Origin: Astrocystis sublimbata
Taxonomy: Eukaryota > Ascomycota > Sordariomycetes > Xylariales > Xylariaceae
Direction: 5' to 3'
DNA length: 64,000 nt
Assembly (NCBI GenBank): GCA_022453515.1
Contig: JAJNNY010000076.1
Span: 62,001 to 126,000, forward strand
Shown: piece by piece, positions 34,844 through 46,154 of the stretch
Position numbering within the stretch: position 1 is the stretch's first letter
Layout: each line of letters starts with the position of its first letter
The notes under the pieces: model-generated
Seen by the model: only the letters and a program-made list of their open reading frames with translations
Databases searched by the model: none
What the model was told of the DNA's origin: nothing
Position numbers and translations under genes: made by a program

Positions 34844-36350
34844 CTTGGAAACTGATCTTTTTAGAGTTCTTGTATGTAGTAAAAAAGCGAGAGATCAAGG
34901 GTTGTCCAATTTGGTTACTGTCTTGATGATGTCGAGATTGTTTCCCTCAACAGAACCCCGCGACCAGTGCATACTTATAGTTTTTGCCTTGAGAACATCA
35001 AGGCCGAGTCATCTTTGAAGATATGATCTGAAGTGTATCATTCGAAAAACTCGTGTTCTAACCTCGACAAAAGTTTTTACGAAGTTGCGATAGCCTATTC
35101 ACGTCTGCCCTGTCGCAATAGGCTATTCAAAGCTTGGTGATCACATCTATCGAGAATTATGCCCAGTTTTGGCCTGTTGGTGGAAGTCGGAATAGGTTCA
35201 ATGCTAGTTCAGGTTTGGTAATGATCTGAACTCCTCATCGGCCGTCGCTGGCGAGACTGGGCGAGACTGGGGTCTTACCAGACACATGGCGGCTGGGCAG
35301 GAGCTGGGCATGCTGGGGTCCCTGACATACCCATCAGATGGGAAGCCAAAAAACCGATAAAAGTCCAATCATGATCGGGTTGAGCTTGGCAACAAGTCAA
35401 TGTAAGCTTTTCATCCAAGTCTCTGGGCTCAAAGTCGTGAATAGAAAGATTAATTATGCCACAATGTCGAAGATCTCAAGATTAGGTAAGCGACCCAAGC
35501 AACGTCACCCATGAGTCCACAGCGAAAAGTTGCGCGGACGATGACATCCATGAACTTCGGGAAACGCTTTCTCAAGCGAACATCACACGCCAAGTAGGCA
35601 GCTGCTGTCAGACAACGTAGCGCCCGCCGCCCTTCTCAAAAGTCACGGCCAAAGACCTGGACGATCACCCATATATCTTCCATCAGCTTATGGCGAAAGA
35701 CTTGATACACCGCCAACGATAGGTGATTTGCGCAACACAAGATTAAGTCAATGTAGCACGCCAAGTCGGCAGTGCTATCGTCAGACCATGCAGTTCTACC
35801 GCTTCATCATCCAGCTGACTGCCGATTACCCGACTGGTATTCCATGCCTCGTAAACGACTTCTATGAGATCAAGCTAGAAGTGAGTTAGAGAACTTCCCC
35901 GAAATTTCGCGCGTAGGCAACTTATCTTTTTATCCACATTATACACCTTGTTGTTTAACAGTGCATACATCACTGATTTTATTGTGTACGAGCAACTGTG
36001 TGCAAGGAAAGGGCAAGCGTCGCGCGCGCGCCAGACGTCTTGATAAGGGTTAAACTACTATATAGTTATGTCGAATCAACATAAAATCCAGGAAAGCTCT
36101 TGCCCATAACCTTGTACATAGCAGTCTGTTTCTTTACGTTCAAGTGCTGTTTCATATGTAAATGGTTTTCCAGAAACTGTCTACCTCTATCTATCTATAA
36201 TTATCTATAAACATCGCTTTTGGTACGAGAATGTAATACCATGGCAAAGCACTTGGCCAAATTTCAAAATCAATTACCGAAACCCCTTCGTGGACGCCAT
36301 TACTAAAATAAAATGCATTCAGGTAAATCAAAGTCAAGTTCTCCCACAGC
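34844..36350. other. Intergenic region, no supported gene
   Basis: One short in-frame stretch at about 35789-35890 (beginning MQFYRFIIQLTADYP) looks coding-like but ends after 34 codons with no continuation found. Otherwise nothing supported. Confidence 0.4.
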
Positions 36351-37869
36351 TTAGGGGTACACAGTCCCCTCAAACTTGAACACGGAAGGGTCCGAGTCAT
36401 CAATCGAATACGCGAGCACCTCGTCGCCCGAGATGCCATAAAACATAGCATCCTCGCCGGTCGCGATGACGGAGAAGTTGACGCCCGACGGCCCATTGCG
36501 GAATTCTATCTCGGGCATATCTTTGAAACCGCTTCGGAAGTACTCGCCGATGACCTTCCCATTAGGCTGCAGGATCAGGAAGACGACGCCGTCCGAGTTG
36601 GGCAGCGCCCCGAGTGAGAACTGGAGACTCGGAGACGGCACGGGGAGATTCACGTTGCTGAACAGCTCTTCCTCTGTTTCGAAAAAACTTTAGTATACTG
36701 TGAGTCTGTGACGCGGTCTGCCTCGTAGTCTCAATGAGGGCATGTAAAATGTGGTGTTCGCAGGGTTGTATCTTGGGAGAGAGGGGGGTTAACTCACGAG
36801 GAATCCATTTCCCCGTAAATGAACTCTTCTGTATCCTCCCCTTAACAGCCGACGCCAGAGTCTCCGTCAACATCGTCAGCCTCGGGTAGTCAGACTCGAA
36901 GCGCTCGGCGACCAGGGCCAGGCTCGTGTTATATGCGGCGCGATTTGCTTCGAGCGCAAGGCGCGGATTCTTGTATTCGGTCGAGTTGGTAGTCATGACG
37001 CCGGCGTCCTCGAGCCGCTGAAAAGCGACGGTAAACGTGCCCTCGCATGCATTGGCCCAGCACCGATGCCACGACGCTGCGAGCTGCGACCCGGGCCATG
37101 TCTGAATCGAGTTGCCTGCTATGCTGTCGACCCTCCACGCCTCGGGCTCTTTAACCAAGTCGTTGATCGCAACGCCGGAGACGGTATTGTTAGACGTAAT
37201 GAAGTAAAGGCGGACTCTTTCCGATGATGAGTTGTAGGTCGATGCAGCGCTCGCCAGCGGCGTTGATCGGCCTAAGGGACTGAGAGAAGAGTCGGATCGT
37301 GCTATGATGTCGGTAAGGTTATTCGTGGCCCATGTCTTGTTCTGCGACTCCCAACGCCGAGCGACGAGCGCGCCGGTCACATCTTGGAAGAACACGAAGC
37401 GGTGATGGAAGCCGGCTGGGTCCGTCCAGTTCGCTGAGGCGAGTTGGGATGTGCTCATGACATGAGTGTTTGTGTTTCCGTCATTGGAAGGATCGGCGGC
37501 ATCGCCACCGTCGGCATTGCCACCGCCAGAAGCATGGTCTTCCGAACCATTGCGTGCTCTCGTCCCGACGACTGCGCCGGCGACGATGCCCCCAGCAATT
37601 ACCAGAGTGGCAAGTGCCACGAGCGCGTAGAACACACGCGATGATAAACCGCATAATCTCCTTCCTGGTTTATCCGAACCTGCTAACGGCTGGGCATCCG
37701 AGGTTGGTATCTCGGATTTGTCTGCGACGGTATTCTGTGTGTCTTGCGTATCTGGCGTGTGCGAGGGCTCAGGGAGGGTATAGTCAGGGTTGTTCGGCAC
37801 CGGCTGCAGTTCGCTCCTTTCAGTCTCGAGATGCCTGACTTCTAGGTCGCTATAGGGTGCCTGTGCCAT
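36351..37869 (-). CDS. Type II membrane protein with fucose-lectin-like beta-propeller
   Basis: Exon 1 37869..36798 and exon 2 36673..36351 join to about 464 aa; the 124-nt intron uses donor GTGAGT. The first ~80 residues are hydrophilic and cytosolic. A single hydrophobic segment FYALVALATLVIAGGIVAGA follows, then a Gly/Asp/Asn-rich stalk. The lumenal/extracellular part has repeated blade-like units (for example FVFFQDVTGALVARRWESQ, YFITSNNTVSGVAI and VFLILQPNGKVIGEY) and many N-glycosylation sites. This is the architecture of fungal proteins with a fucose-specific-lectin-type six-bladed propeller tethered by an N-terminal anchor. Sugar binding is inferred. The cytosolic tail is Pro/Thr-rich. 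Start taken at the first ATG (MAQAPYSDLEVRHLE). Confidence 0.75.
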
Positions 37870-39184
37870 ATTGGCAGACTGTTGGCTTGCGCAAGGAAAT
37901 CCGAAAAAAAAAAGATTAAATCACGAGATAATGATAGAACGTGTAAATCACATCTGAGGTAGAACTACTGATGTTGCACGAAGTATAAGTCCACGCGGGC
38001 GTCGAAATCTATAGAGGCCAGCTCGTCCGGAAGAAAGAACGAGGCTCTCGCTCTTCGCATTCGAAAGCGTTCTGCGCGGCGCTGTAGTTATGGTAGGTAG
38101 GATCAATCAGTTCTAAGGTAGATAGGTAGACAGATTCAGATTACCGAGCTCCCAGATGTCTTGCTGCCGCAGCATCTCTCGTGAGGCGAGGAAGCATACT
38201 AAGACAGTCTTGACACGCAATCTTTTGGCGCACCATTGCTGCGTCGCGGACTACTACCAATAGCGATTCAGAAACGGACTTCTCTGAACGATCTTGGGTA
38301 GCATTGAGATGGGACGGGTGATAATGTCACAAATTCGAGACCCTCTCTAAGCAGCCTTAATGCAACATACATAGAGCTACGCCTCTGAGGTGTTTCGGTG
38401 ACCAAGGCTGTTGCTTTGGGTCTATTCTATAAGCGGTTTAAACCATTGCCGTGAGAAATACCAGGTGGGAAAAGATACGCCGTACTTCTAAATTTATTGT
38501 GCAATGAACGCTGCCGTATGTGGATACTGAAAAGATGGACAGTTGAATCTACTGTATTGATCCAACATCATTGGCCATATCTTGGGCGTGGCGCGGTAAA
38601 AAGCAACGCGCGTAACAATCGCCCCCGTCTCAAACGCAGAGGTTACGGCTTTGAGTTCAAGAAGTAGTCGAATCCTCAGTGCCTCAAATGAACGATGCGA
38701 AACTGTCAATCGATATTAGTTCACCAGCTGAAATTAACTAGGTCATATTTTGTTTTTGTATTAAGTAATGCTGGTTTCATCCTAACGGTAATCCTTTGTG
38801 TATGCCACCAAAATCAACGCAAGCCGCAGTGTCCCCAATTGCTCCCCTTGAGCAATTTAGCAAGCTGATGAACCGCAGAGCGGTGCCAAATGATTCTATA
38901 AGGGACTCAAGTCAAGATGCCAGACATCGCCGAGCCAGGCCGATAGTACCAATTAGCTTCGGACCGCCTGGATGCGCCGGTTACCAAAGGAGTCGGCAAA
39001 ACCTATCTCGCCCTGTTATCTTAGCCCACTTTACTCTCCTGCCAGGAATTGCATATTTGATGAATTTCCGTTTCTTCGGAGGAGGTGGAGGGACCGGCTG
39101 TGTGTTGAAAATCATGCGAGTATCACTTTCCTCCGAACCAAACTCTTCAGGATCCTAATCTTCAGAACCAAGATTCTCACATTC
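37870..39184. other. Intergenic region, no supported gene
   Basis: Promoter of the lectin-like gene on the left and 3' flank of SRP40 on the right. No convincing open frames. Confidence 0.4.
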
Positions 39185-40702
39185 CTAATCATCGAACTTG
39201 AAGCTTCGGCTCATGCCGACATCTAGTGGACCGCCCTTGTAGGCTCCCCGCTTCTTCTTGTTCTTCTCCTTGGTGAAACCCTTGCCCTTTGTCACGATCA
39301 AGTCGCGATGGGCCTGCTCGCCATATCCGTGAGTGACATAGGCGTTTGACGACAGACGAGGATCGATCACCTGATCCTTGGAAATGCGCGAGAAAGGCAC
39401 ATTGGGTCCCTTTTTGCCGTTCACTCCGTTGCCCCTGTTATTGGCCTTGAATGTCGTGGGATCAGGTGGGAGAGGGGCGAATTCGGGAGAAGCCTTGGCT
39501 AGAGTTGCAGAGCTGTCTGAAGCCGAAGCACTTAAGACCTTGTGCTCGGTCTTGACTTTCAGTTTCTTCGTTTCGGACTCAGACTCCGAGTCACTCGAGT
39601 CGCTTGAAGAATCAGAGTCCGACTCGGGGAGGGGGACCTTAGCGGCAACCTCCACTTCGTCTTCTGAATCGGAATCTGACGAGCTGTCACTATCGCTGTC
39701 ACTATCAGACTCGGCCTTCTTTGTTTCCTTGGGCTTAACTTGCTCATCGTCTGAGCTGTCGTCGGAAGAATCGGATTCAGATGAGGAGCTTTCACCCGAG
39801 CTTTGTTCGACCTTGGCCTTCACTGTCTTAAGCTTCTTAGCCTTCGGCTTATTCTTGTTGCTCTTCGAGCTTGAGCTAGACGACTCCTCATCGGAGCCTG
39901 AGTCGTCATCGGAGGAGCTATCGGGATCCGACGATGCCTTCCGCTTCAGAGACTTGGTGACATGAGAGACCTTGGTAGTGGGACCCTTTGCCGTGGGAGT
40001 CTTTTGCTCATCGCTGTCGCTGCCACTATCACTGTCGCTAGAGCTGTCGCTGCTCGAGGATTCGGAAGAGTCGGAAGAGTCAGACGACTCGGCGGCGACG
40101 GCAGCGGGAGCGTCGGCCATGGCGACATCGTCATCGTCCGAAGACTCGTCACTGCTATCGCTGTCGCTATCGGAGCTTTCGCTGGAAGAGCTGGAGGAGG
40201 ATTCGTCGCTTCTGCTGCTAACACTGGTGACTTGAACCATGGCACTGGGTGTGCCGTCCTTGCTTGCGAACGTCTCCCAAGCCTGGAAGACGCTGACCAG
40301 AGAGTGGTGTTCGTTGGCACTGGATTTTGTGGCGCTCTGGCCCTTCGCACTCTTCGTACCCCGCTGCTTCTTGAACGCCTTGTGGGCGTCGTCGAAGCCT
40401 TGTTCAGATAGGAAAGACTCGACAAGGTCCATCAGTTGGGGAGAGGGCTTGGTGGATGTCGAGGTGGTGGCGGCGGTTGATTTCTTGACGACAGCGCCGG
40501 ACTGCTTCTTCGCAGGCTTCGCGGCCTTCTGGACCTTCTGGGGTTTCTTATCCTTTGCCATCGTGTCTGGCTGTGGGGTGGCTACCAATTGAGTGGGTGC
40601 AGATGCGATTGGGGTGTTGGAGTTGTTACTGAACAGCCACGCGGGGGGACCAGACGATGTTGAAGATGTGGTGTTGCTGCGATTAATGGGGCCCTTCGAC
40701 AT
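39185..40702 (-). CDS. SRP40: SRP40/Nopp140-like nucleolar phosphoprotein
   Basis: A single exon of 505 aa. After a basic N-terminus, a LisH-like motif (LMDLVESFLSEQGFDDAHKAF) occurs near residues 90-110. A long central part of Ser/Asp/Glu clusters alternating with Lys/Pro/Thr-rich segments follows, the hallmark of Nopp140/SRP40 and a casein kinase 2 target type. The last ~60 residues are the conserved C-terminal SRP40 domain: FSRISKDQVIDPRLSSNAY, GKGFTKEKNKKKRGAYKGG and terminal SFKFDD. The family acts as nucleolar chaperone for small nucleolar RNPs and pre-rRNA processing. Start is ambiguous: MSKGPINRS at 40702 or MAKDKKPQK about 47 residues later; the second is closer to the usual N-terminus. 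Confidence 0.9.
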   Translation of the reverse strand: MSKGPINRSNTTSSTSSGPPAWLFSNNSNTPIASAPTQLVATPQPDTMAKDKKPQKVQKAAKPAKKQSGAVVKKSTAATTSTSTKPSPQLMDLVESFLSEQGFDDAHKAFKKQRGTKSAKGQSATKSSANEHHSLVSVFQAWETFASKDGTPSAMVQVTSVSSRSDESSSSSSSESSDSDSDSSDESSDDDDVAMADAPAAVAAESSDSSDSSESSSSDSSSDSDSGSDSDEQKTPTAKGPTTKVSHVTKSLKRKASSDPDSSSDDDSGSDEESSSSSSKSNKNKPKAKKLKTVKAKVEQSSGESSSSESDSSDDSSDDEQVKPKETKKAESDSDSDSDSSSDSDSEDEVEVAAKVPLPESDSDSSSDSSDSESESETKKLKVKTEHKVLSASASDSSATLAKASPEFAPLPPDPTTFKANNRGNGVNGKKGPNVPFSRISKDQVIDPRLSSNAYVTHGYGEQAHRDLIVTKGKGFTKEKNKKKRGAYKGGPLDVGMSRSFKFDD

Positions 40703-42379
40703 GACCTGGTGAAAGCCAGTCTAATGCGAAAGAGGGCAGATTGAAGATAAAATGCACATGTAGGGAGTTTGGGGGAAGGAGATGCAGAGGGAACTGCAGC
40801 AACTCTGGGGGTGGAGGACTGAAGGTTGTGCTACTGCTTGTAGAAGTAGGAAGTAGAAGTATTCACCTAAAAAGTTGGCTCGGTCGCGACCACTCACTGT
40901 TGCGCGCCAAAATCGCAAGAACGCAAGAGCGCAAGAGCGCAAGCAGTTCCTGCCGTCAACGGGCACTAGAAAATTTTGTGGATTGCAGGGAAGGTACGGT
41001 TTGATAGGGCCCGATAAGGAATCTTTCAGGGACCTTCCGATGCCGCTAAGCCTTGCAAGTGCGAAGAGTGTCTCACCGCTTGCCTCTTTGGGTAAGCCCT
41101 GGATCTCGCAGGTCCTTGCCTGATTGGTTGCGTTACATACAACATCCTCTTGAGGTCGGCATCGGTGTTACTGCGTAAGACTTACTTACACCTGCATACA
41201 ATGCTGTGAAGTACCTAGTTGCAACACTGGCCTTCTACTTTGGCAATCTGCTACACAGAATTTCAAGTACGAACCACTTAGGCAATGCCACCTGGAACCT
41301 GAATACCGAGAAGTCATGAACCATTCGCGCGACATTACTGCAAGTACGGTTAAACAATTCAAGGCTCAAACAGTCTACAGCCACCCACCAGGATTGACTA
41401 TCCAGGGCTGCGTGAGGAAACGGAGTTCTTATACGTGATTACCTCAGTTGCCCATATTCGACCTATAATTGTATTTAATCGGTGCCTTAGAAGTTCTGAA
41501 GATCCGGTGGCTGTGATGCTTATTGCCGGTCTCACAAGCCTCAGACGTCAGATCCTCCAACTTTACATGTATGATGTGATACCCAGCCACATGGCCGACG
41601 CCCAATGCAATTGGCTCGTCCCGAACCGCCCAACCCGCAGCATGGCATGCACAAATCGTGTAAAGTGTAAACTGAAGCAACCTAAGCAGCCCAGGCAACA
41701 ACAAAACGTCCAATCATGGTGGAGGAGCTTGCTTTAGTCTCACTTCCTTCAAAGTCTTGGCCGTTGCCTAAATCCACATACACACATCCAATACTGACTT
41801 GTTCTCTACACCAGCTACTCACAACGCTTCCTTCATTTACCTATAAAATATGCTAGAGACGGTGTACTTAGTAAGTACCATTTGTCCCTTGCATGTCGTC
41901 AAACCTGCAATAGTACAATATCAATGTTGTTGTTGTTGTTGTCGTTGCTGTCGTTGTTGTTGTACAAGGTGGGTAGATCCAATTTGAAGGAGTTATAGAT
42001 GCATATATATATACACACATAGTTATATATATATTTGCCATGAACATGGCAAAGCTAGACTTGTACTCAGCTTCAACCAAAAGTCAAGATATTAGTCCTT
42101 GCCTACCCAACTTTCATATAACAACCCGATCCCTTCCTCTCACCAAAGAAACGCAATAACGACACGCACCAACACCCCAATCATCATCATGGACTCAAAA
42201 ACCACCGACTCAAAGACCATGGACCCAACGATCATGCCCGTAAGAGCATCCGTCGAATCTGCCACTTCAGACGCACCGCTCATGCTACTCCCTTCCTACC
42301 AGCTCCCTTCGTACCAGCCCTTCGCCCCCACCACCCTCCTCACAAATCGGAAGCAACCCGCCGGCCCCGAACCCTGCGT
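40703..42379. other. Intergenic region with GTT microsatellite
   Basis: No supported gene. A GTT/TTG trinucleotide tract lies at about 41922-41960, and TA-rich repeats at 42002-42033. A plus-strand open frame at 42189..42392 (beginning MDSKTTDSKTMD) abuts the next gene in a different frame; it might be an upstream exon or upstream ORF. Confidence 0.4.
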
Positions 42380-43001
42380 ATGTCCACGCTGATCATCACC
42401 ATCCGCGCCATCGTCCTCATCCTCAGCTTCACCGCCGCCATCATTTTCAGCATCAGCGGCTACTACAAGCCCGAGATGGTTCTTCTGAACGTATTCACCT
42501 GGATCTGGGTCGTCTGGAACGCCGGCATGCTCGCCGGCCCGCTGATGACCCATGGCTTCAGACTCAGCCTGGTGCTGAGCAACGGGAAGGTCATCGGGCG
42601 CGACGCTGAGAGTGACGCCGCCGGTAGCGGTCGTCCTGGCAAGGTCAGGAAACTGTGCTCTCGTATCGCCGCCTTCGTCGAGCCGCTGCTTCTTCTCCTC
42701 GTCTTCGTGTTCAATCTGACTAATTCCATCATTCAACCGTGGTGGTATGGTTCTGGGCTGCAGCTGAACTGGGCTCCCATGTAAGTTGTTGATTATCTAA
42801 ATTCGGTCGCACCTCACCTCACAATATTTCTCATTTCATCTTCGTTTTCGCTTCGAGAAGTTGAGATAATGAGCTAACGTATCCGTGTCGTCGTCTAGTG
42901 GCTTATATCTCATCGTCGTCGTCCTTTCGTATGTACCCCAGCTGGCAGAGTCCCATGTCCGCTTCGGATCTGCCGGGAATCCTCAGATCGCGCTGCCATA
43001 G
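42380..43001 (+). CDS. Four-pass fungal membrane protein of unknown function
   Basis: Exon 1 42380..42780 and exon 2 42899..43001 join to 167 aa; the 118-nt intron has donor GTAAGT, branch GCTAACG and acceptor CTAG. Four hydrophobic segments: ITIRAIVLILSFTAAIIFSI, LLNVFTWIWVVWNAGMLAG, FVEPLLLLLVFVFNLTNSI and GLYLIVVVLSYV, the last created by the splice. The loop between segments 2 and 3 is short and polar (GKVIGRDAESDAAGSG). Such small four-pass proteins are common in filamentous fungi without assigned function. The true start may lie further upstream: an open frame in another phase at 42189 has cytosolic-looking sequence, but I found no intron joining it in phase. C-terminal exon well supported, N-terminus uncertain. 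Confidence 0.6.
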
Positions 43002-43715
43002 GACACGACTTGCACTTGAATTGACCAACGTTGTCGGATTTCTCTACTTTGAGCACTCGACACGTCGTTGTCTGGTCTGATACTCAATGAGATGCTGGTG
43101 GTGGTGCGTGCGGTTGAGAGAGGTGTTTGCTTGCATCGGGAACATCTTTGAACAGTCTGATTAAATTTACTCGTCTTATGACTTGTCCTGTAAATGTGCA
43201 GTCTTTGGTCAGCATCATGGGGATCTGGAAGGTGTTGTTGTGTACATGTCTAAATACCTTGGTAGTTTCATTATTCTAAAACAATACCCTAGAACAAGGA
43301 AAATGACTCAGCTTCGTAGCCGACGCTAGATGACTACTGATGAGATGTTGGGTGCTAAGTTCTCGAGAATGTTCACTTCGTTGCAAAACCCGGGGAGGGG
43401 GTCTGAAGATTGGAATTGTAATTTGAATCAGAGCACTAAACGATCGCTATGATGTATATCTATGTAGCCCCAGCCCCAGATATAGGTCATGGGAACGCTA
43501 ATTTCGCTCTAAGTGCGCACTTATAACAGGAGTCTTCAACTCTGGAAACACGTGAGCGAACACCTAGGTCCCCAACATCACTACTTCCCTGGCCACTTGA
43601 ACCCCGTAACTTTTATAACATAATGATGGACATTGGGGGAGAAACCCTCATATCCATTCAGTCAGGTATCTGCGTTTCAATTCTAAAATATCGAGAAAAT
43701 GACATAGAAAACTCA
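43002..43715. other. Intergenic region, convergent 3' flanks
   Basis: Lies between two convergent genes. No feature supported. Confidence 0.4.
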
Positions 43716-46154
43716 TCAATCGTGTCTGAATAAATACACCTCCCCAGTCAAGATGGCCAAGCCAATAGTCATGGCAATGCTGATGATGGGCAGGTTGACG
43801 CGGGCAAACTCGAGCCCGCGCACGCGGATATGCTTGCGCGCAAGGATGTCGCGCCAAAGCAGACCGGCCAGCGATGCGCTGAAGGCAATGCTGAAGGCGC
43901 CGTAGTTGACGCCGAGGGCCATGGCGTAAATGGTGGCCCATTTCGTACGGTCGCCCAGAGGATCCATGCCCCTTACGTGAATTTGTTCCCACGCCTGTAT
44001 GACTCGCGAGAGCAAGATGGTAGTGCCGATGTTTGTGCCAGCAAACTAGTTGAGAGTCAGTATTAGTCTGGAGCTAGCATTTTTGTCATGGCAGTTAAAC
44101 TTACATTGCATAGAATGACAGACAGAAATCCCATGCCTCCAATGGCCCCGATCACACCTGTCTTGTGCACCCAGTGATCCCACCCATAGGCGAAGACAGG
44201 TACCCAGCCGTTGGTGACCAGGCCTTGTACGAGAATGAACATCTCGAAAGAAAATGGCAACAGTGCGATTGGAAGATGACTGCTGACTGCGACAACCGTC
44301 GGGAACGTATCTTGTGACCATCTGTATGCGTCCGCAGTAACAGATACAAGTGTCCTCGGGCCGTCGTCTTTCTGCTCTCCAAATGAGCTACGCCGAGCAA
44401 GCGCGCCATCGTTACCGGTATTTGTAGGTTTTCCCATCGCCCCTTGGGTCGACTCTGTGTTTGTTCGTGTCTGCACCTGTTCAGCTGGGACCTCAAGACA
44501 TTGATCTTGCTTCTCTTGGCGAGTAACTGGGTTACTCGACAATGGATGAGGACCAGGGTCTTGCTCATCGGCGCCCAAAAGCCTTGGGGGCGACAATTCC
44601 GAAGAATTCGCGATAGAATGATCGCTGCTACTCGAGGGCGAAGGGTCTTTGACAATGCGATGCTCTGGCACTGATTCGGTACGATCACGGTTTGTATGAT
44701 CGAGCTGTTCAGTCTTCTCATCATAATTTCCAGACCTTTGGGTATCTGGTATTTCAGGTATCCTTTCAAGAGATGCAGCAGTATCGTTGGCCTGTGCAAG
44801 GACGCCTGCCTCTGCAGCTAGTTGTCTTCTCTTCATTTCCACGGCTTCAGCTACCTGCTGCCTTCCGTCACGAGAGATCCTGCGCGTCTCTTCCCGATGG
44901 TACCAGCCCCAGCAGAGATCGAATATAAGCATGACGGTTGCAGCTGGTACAGTGATATAGAAGACAGGACTCTCCTGGTCCTTACTTGATAGAACCTCGT
45001 TGACTACGAGGATGGTAACCAGTGTCGCGGCCATGAGGACTCCTCCAAATGCAGCACCGGGTACATCAAGGAAAGGGTTCAAGATTTCCTCGAGGGACAA
45101 TTGCTGAGTCTCCTGGTCATTCGAGAGCTCTTTCTCCTCTTCACCTGCAGCGCCTCGGCCGTAGGGGATGTTCGGATTCACGGGTTTTCTGGCCCTCGCC
45201 TCGTCGTCAAGTTCGTGCATTTTGATGGAGCTTGGGATTAGCGATTCGTTCGCGAAAACAATGTAGAGCAGGAAAGGAAACAGGACAATGGCAGTGATAA
45301 CCACAGGCACAATCATATCCCTGGTATAGTCAAGATATTTGATATTGAAGGCTCCGGCAAGCACGAGGTTTGTCGGGTTAGAAGATACAAGGATGGCCGA
45401 GGCGATGTTGGCAATCGCGAACTGGGTATGGATCCATGCTCGAGGATGCACGATATTGCTCGACACGCGGGTCATGTATGCGAGAAACGCGGTGCCGGAC
45501 AAGATGATGGGGTCATTTCCGATGAAGCTGCCCAGAAGGAAGAAGAAGGCATAGAGGAAGAAGAACAAGCGATGTCCCACTTTGCCTCCGAGTTGAAGCA
45601 CTTTGAAGGCGAGATATCTGATGAGACCCGAGGCGTCGATCGAGATAGCAATATAGGCGAGTGAGAAAAAGAAGAGTAAGATGTCATAGGGCACAATGTT
45701 GTCGGAGCCGGCAATGCCACCCGCCACCTCTGTTCTGCCTATGGCACCAATGGCCAACAAGAAGAGATCAGCTATAAGCGGACCGGTGACAAAGTTGATA
45801 GGGAACCGGAACCACACGTATGGCTTTACAGGGCTGCTAACCCAAGCAACCTCATCAGTTGAGTCGGGTTTGGGTGGTCTCCGGTCATAAGATTGCCGCG
45901 CAGGTATCACACGGCAGCGTACCAAACCCTTCACTCCAGCTTTATAGAGTACGAGAGGTATGGGGAGGGGTATATGACTCGGAAAGAGCACAGTGAGGTC
46001 TACGACAGTTAGTAAGCAAATGTACTGCACATGTTAAAGGGCGATGGAGCAAATACGTACTGGCTATAACGAACACTATGAGCACCAATATTGACTGCCA
46101 GTGCCTTATCTTGTTGGTATCAAGATCGATGTCGGATCCAGTGGAATCAGCCAT
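43716..46154 (-). CDS. ArsB/NhaD-type (ion transporter superfamily) permease
   Basis: Exons 46154..46061, 45999..44105 and 44045..43716 join to about 772 aa; introns are 61 and 59 nt. The protein starts MADSTGSDIDLDTNKIRHW, then a first membrane segment. Roughly ten or more hydrophobic segments follow in two halves. Signature-like stretches are FLLGSFIGNDPIILSGTAFL and ILVSSNPTNLVLAGAFNIKY, matching the re-entrant-loop motifs of the ArsB/NhaD/citrate transporter superfamily. A large hydrophilic loop of about 190 residues, rich in Ser, Glu and Gln, separates the halves. The third exon supplies the second-half motif FAGTNIGTTILLSR. Expected role: transport of anions or organic acids, or arsenite-type efflux, at a membrane; the substrate cannot be read from sequence. 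Confidence 0.85.

Noticed and set aside
42189..42392. Plus-strand open frame MDSKTTDSKTMD... directly upstream of the four-pass membrane protein
   Set aside because: Tested as an upstream exon: the GTAAGA donor at 42240 and GTATGT donor at 42378 give no in-phase acceptor, so it was not joined.
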